A stretch of 64,000 nt of DNA from Pseudomonas putida (GTDB lineage Bacteria > Pseudomonadota > Gammaproteobacteria > Pseudomonadales > Pseudomonadaceae). Positions 63,770 through 64,000 of this stretch are shown here, piece after piece (the first letter of the stretch is position 1; each line of letters begins with the position of its first letter). The notes under the pieces are model-generated. The model had not been told where the DNA came from. It ran no database searches and saw only the letters and a list, made by a program, of their open reading frames with translations. The stretch lies in contig NZ_JANHLD010000004.1 in assembly GCF_028682455.1 (NCBI RefSeq), forward strand, positions 1 through 64,000. The letters run 5' to 3'. The translations under genes and the position numbers were made by a program.

Positions 63770-64000
63770 TCAAAGCAAGCCGAGTTGTTCGGCCTCAGGC
63801 GTCCTGTCCAGTTCAGGCAAGGCCGCAAGCCCAGGCAGGCGCTCCATCAGACCGCGATGAAAACGCTGCGCCAGGGCCGCAGCCAGGCGGTTGTCGGCAG
63901 TATGCAGGAAAACATAGGGGCTGCGCCCTTCCTTGATCCAGGCAGCAACCTTGTCCAGCCATGGCAGTAGAAAGGGTTCGTTGGCAGCCAGTTCCGGGTG
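63770..64000 (-). CDS. DUF72 family protein, C-terminal part (runs off window)
   Basis: The last 76 residues plus stop are in the window; the rest lies to the right. The segment SPYVFLHTADNRLAAALAQRFH is the conserved C-terminal motif of DUF72 (YecE-like) proteins, and there is no stop or frameshift inside. Function is unknown. It lies 33 bases before the lyase-family gene on the same strand. Confidence 0.8.
   Translation of the reverse strand, partial: HPELAANEPFLLPWLDKVAAWIKEGRSPYVFLHTADNRLAAALAQRFHRGLMERLPGLAALPELDRTPEAEQLGLL

Overview
The window is a chromosomal core region of a fluorescent Pseudomonas, most likely of the P. putida or P. fluorescens lineages. The evidence is the unbroken order ispF-truD-surE-pcm-nlpD-rpoS, eno-ftsB-ispD, dnaE-accA-tilS, rpsB-tsf-pyrH-frr-uppS-cdsA-dxr-rseP-bamA-ompH-lpxD-fabZ-lpxA-lpxB-rnhB, map-glnD-dapC-dapD, and plsB next to a mexJK/mexL-type efflux locus. 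This order matches what I recall of P. aeruginosa PAO1. The four REP palindromes of the GATCGCGGGGCAAGCCCGCTCC type are also typical of Pseudomonas. No rRNA, tRNA or CRISPR array was seen.

Layout. 1-990: 5' part of a group II intron with the N-terminal half of its reverse transcriptase, sitting on the T-tract of the rpoS terminator. 1-6.1 kb (minus strand): isoprenoid, tRNA/protein repair and stationary-phase genes ending in rpoS. 6.2-9.2 kb: glutathione-dependent formaldehyde detoxification (adhC-fghA) with a divergent LysR regulator. 9.2-16.9 kb (minus): ispD, ftsB, eno, kdsA, pyrG, tilS, accA. 17-35.1 kb (minus): dnaE and the long envelope and translation cluster from rpsB to rnhB. 35.5-40.2 kb (plus): map, glnD, dapC. 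40.3-46 kb: an antiporter, a Spx/ArsC-like protein, dapD, and the csdA-csdE-tcdA sulfur/tRNA modification group. 46.3-51.4 kb (plus): a GH17-GT2 beta-glucan synthase (ndvB-like), dapE, rlmA and an unknown gene. 51.5-55.6 kb: a cold-shock gene, plsB, a YbaY-type lipoprotein and a DUF4197 protein. 55.7-60.7 kb: RND pump, adaptor and TetR repressor. 60.7-64 kb: rsmJ, an unrecognised protein with two 44-residue repeats, an extensin-like protein, an isocitrate-lyase-superfamily enzyme and a truncated DUF72 gene.

How the genes work together. Most genes serve growth: lipid A (lpxD, lpxA, lpxB, kdsA), outer-membrane assembly (bamA, ompH, rseP), isoprenoid and undecaprenyl phosphate supply (dxr, ispD, ispF, uppS), phospholipid (cdsA, plsB, accA, fabZ), lysine/peptidoglycan (dapC, dapD, dapE), translation (rpsB, tsf, frr, map) and replication (dnaE, rnhB). 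They are packed with 1-4 base overlaps. The accessory or less ordinary material is the intron, the REP elements, the ndvB-like gene, the efflux locus and the repeat protein at 61.6 kb. I found no convincing new defence or mobile system. The best candidates for something undescribed are the repeat protein (61588-62208) and several RNA/DNA structures: a terminator fused to the ispF start, a hairpin before fabZ, a REP element abutting tilS, and a cold-shock leader.
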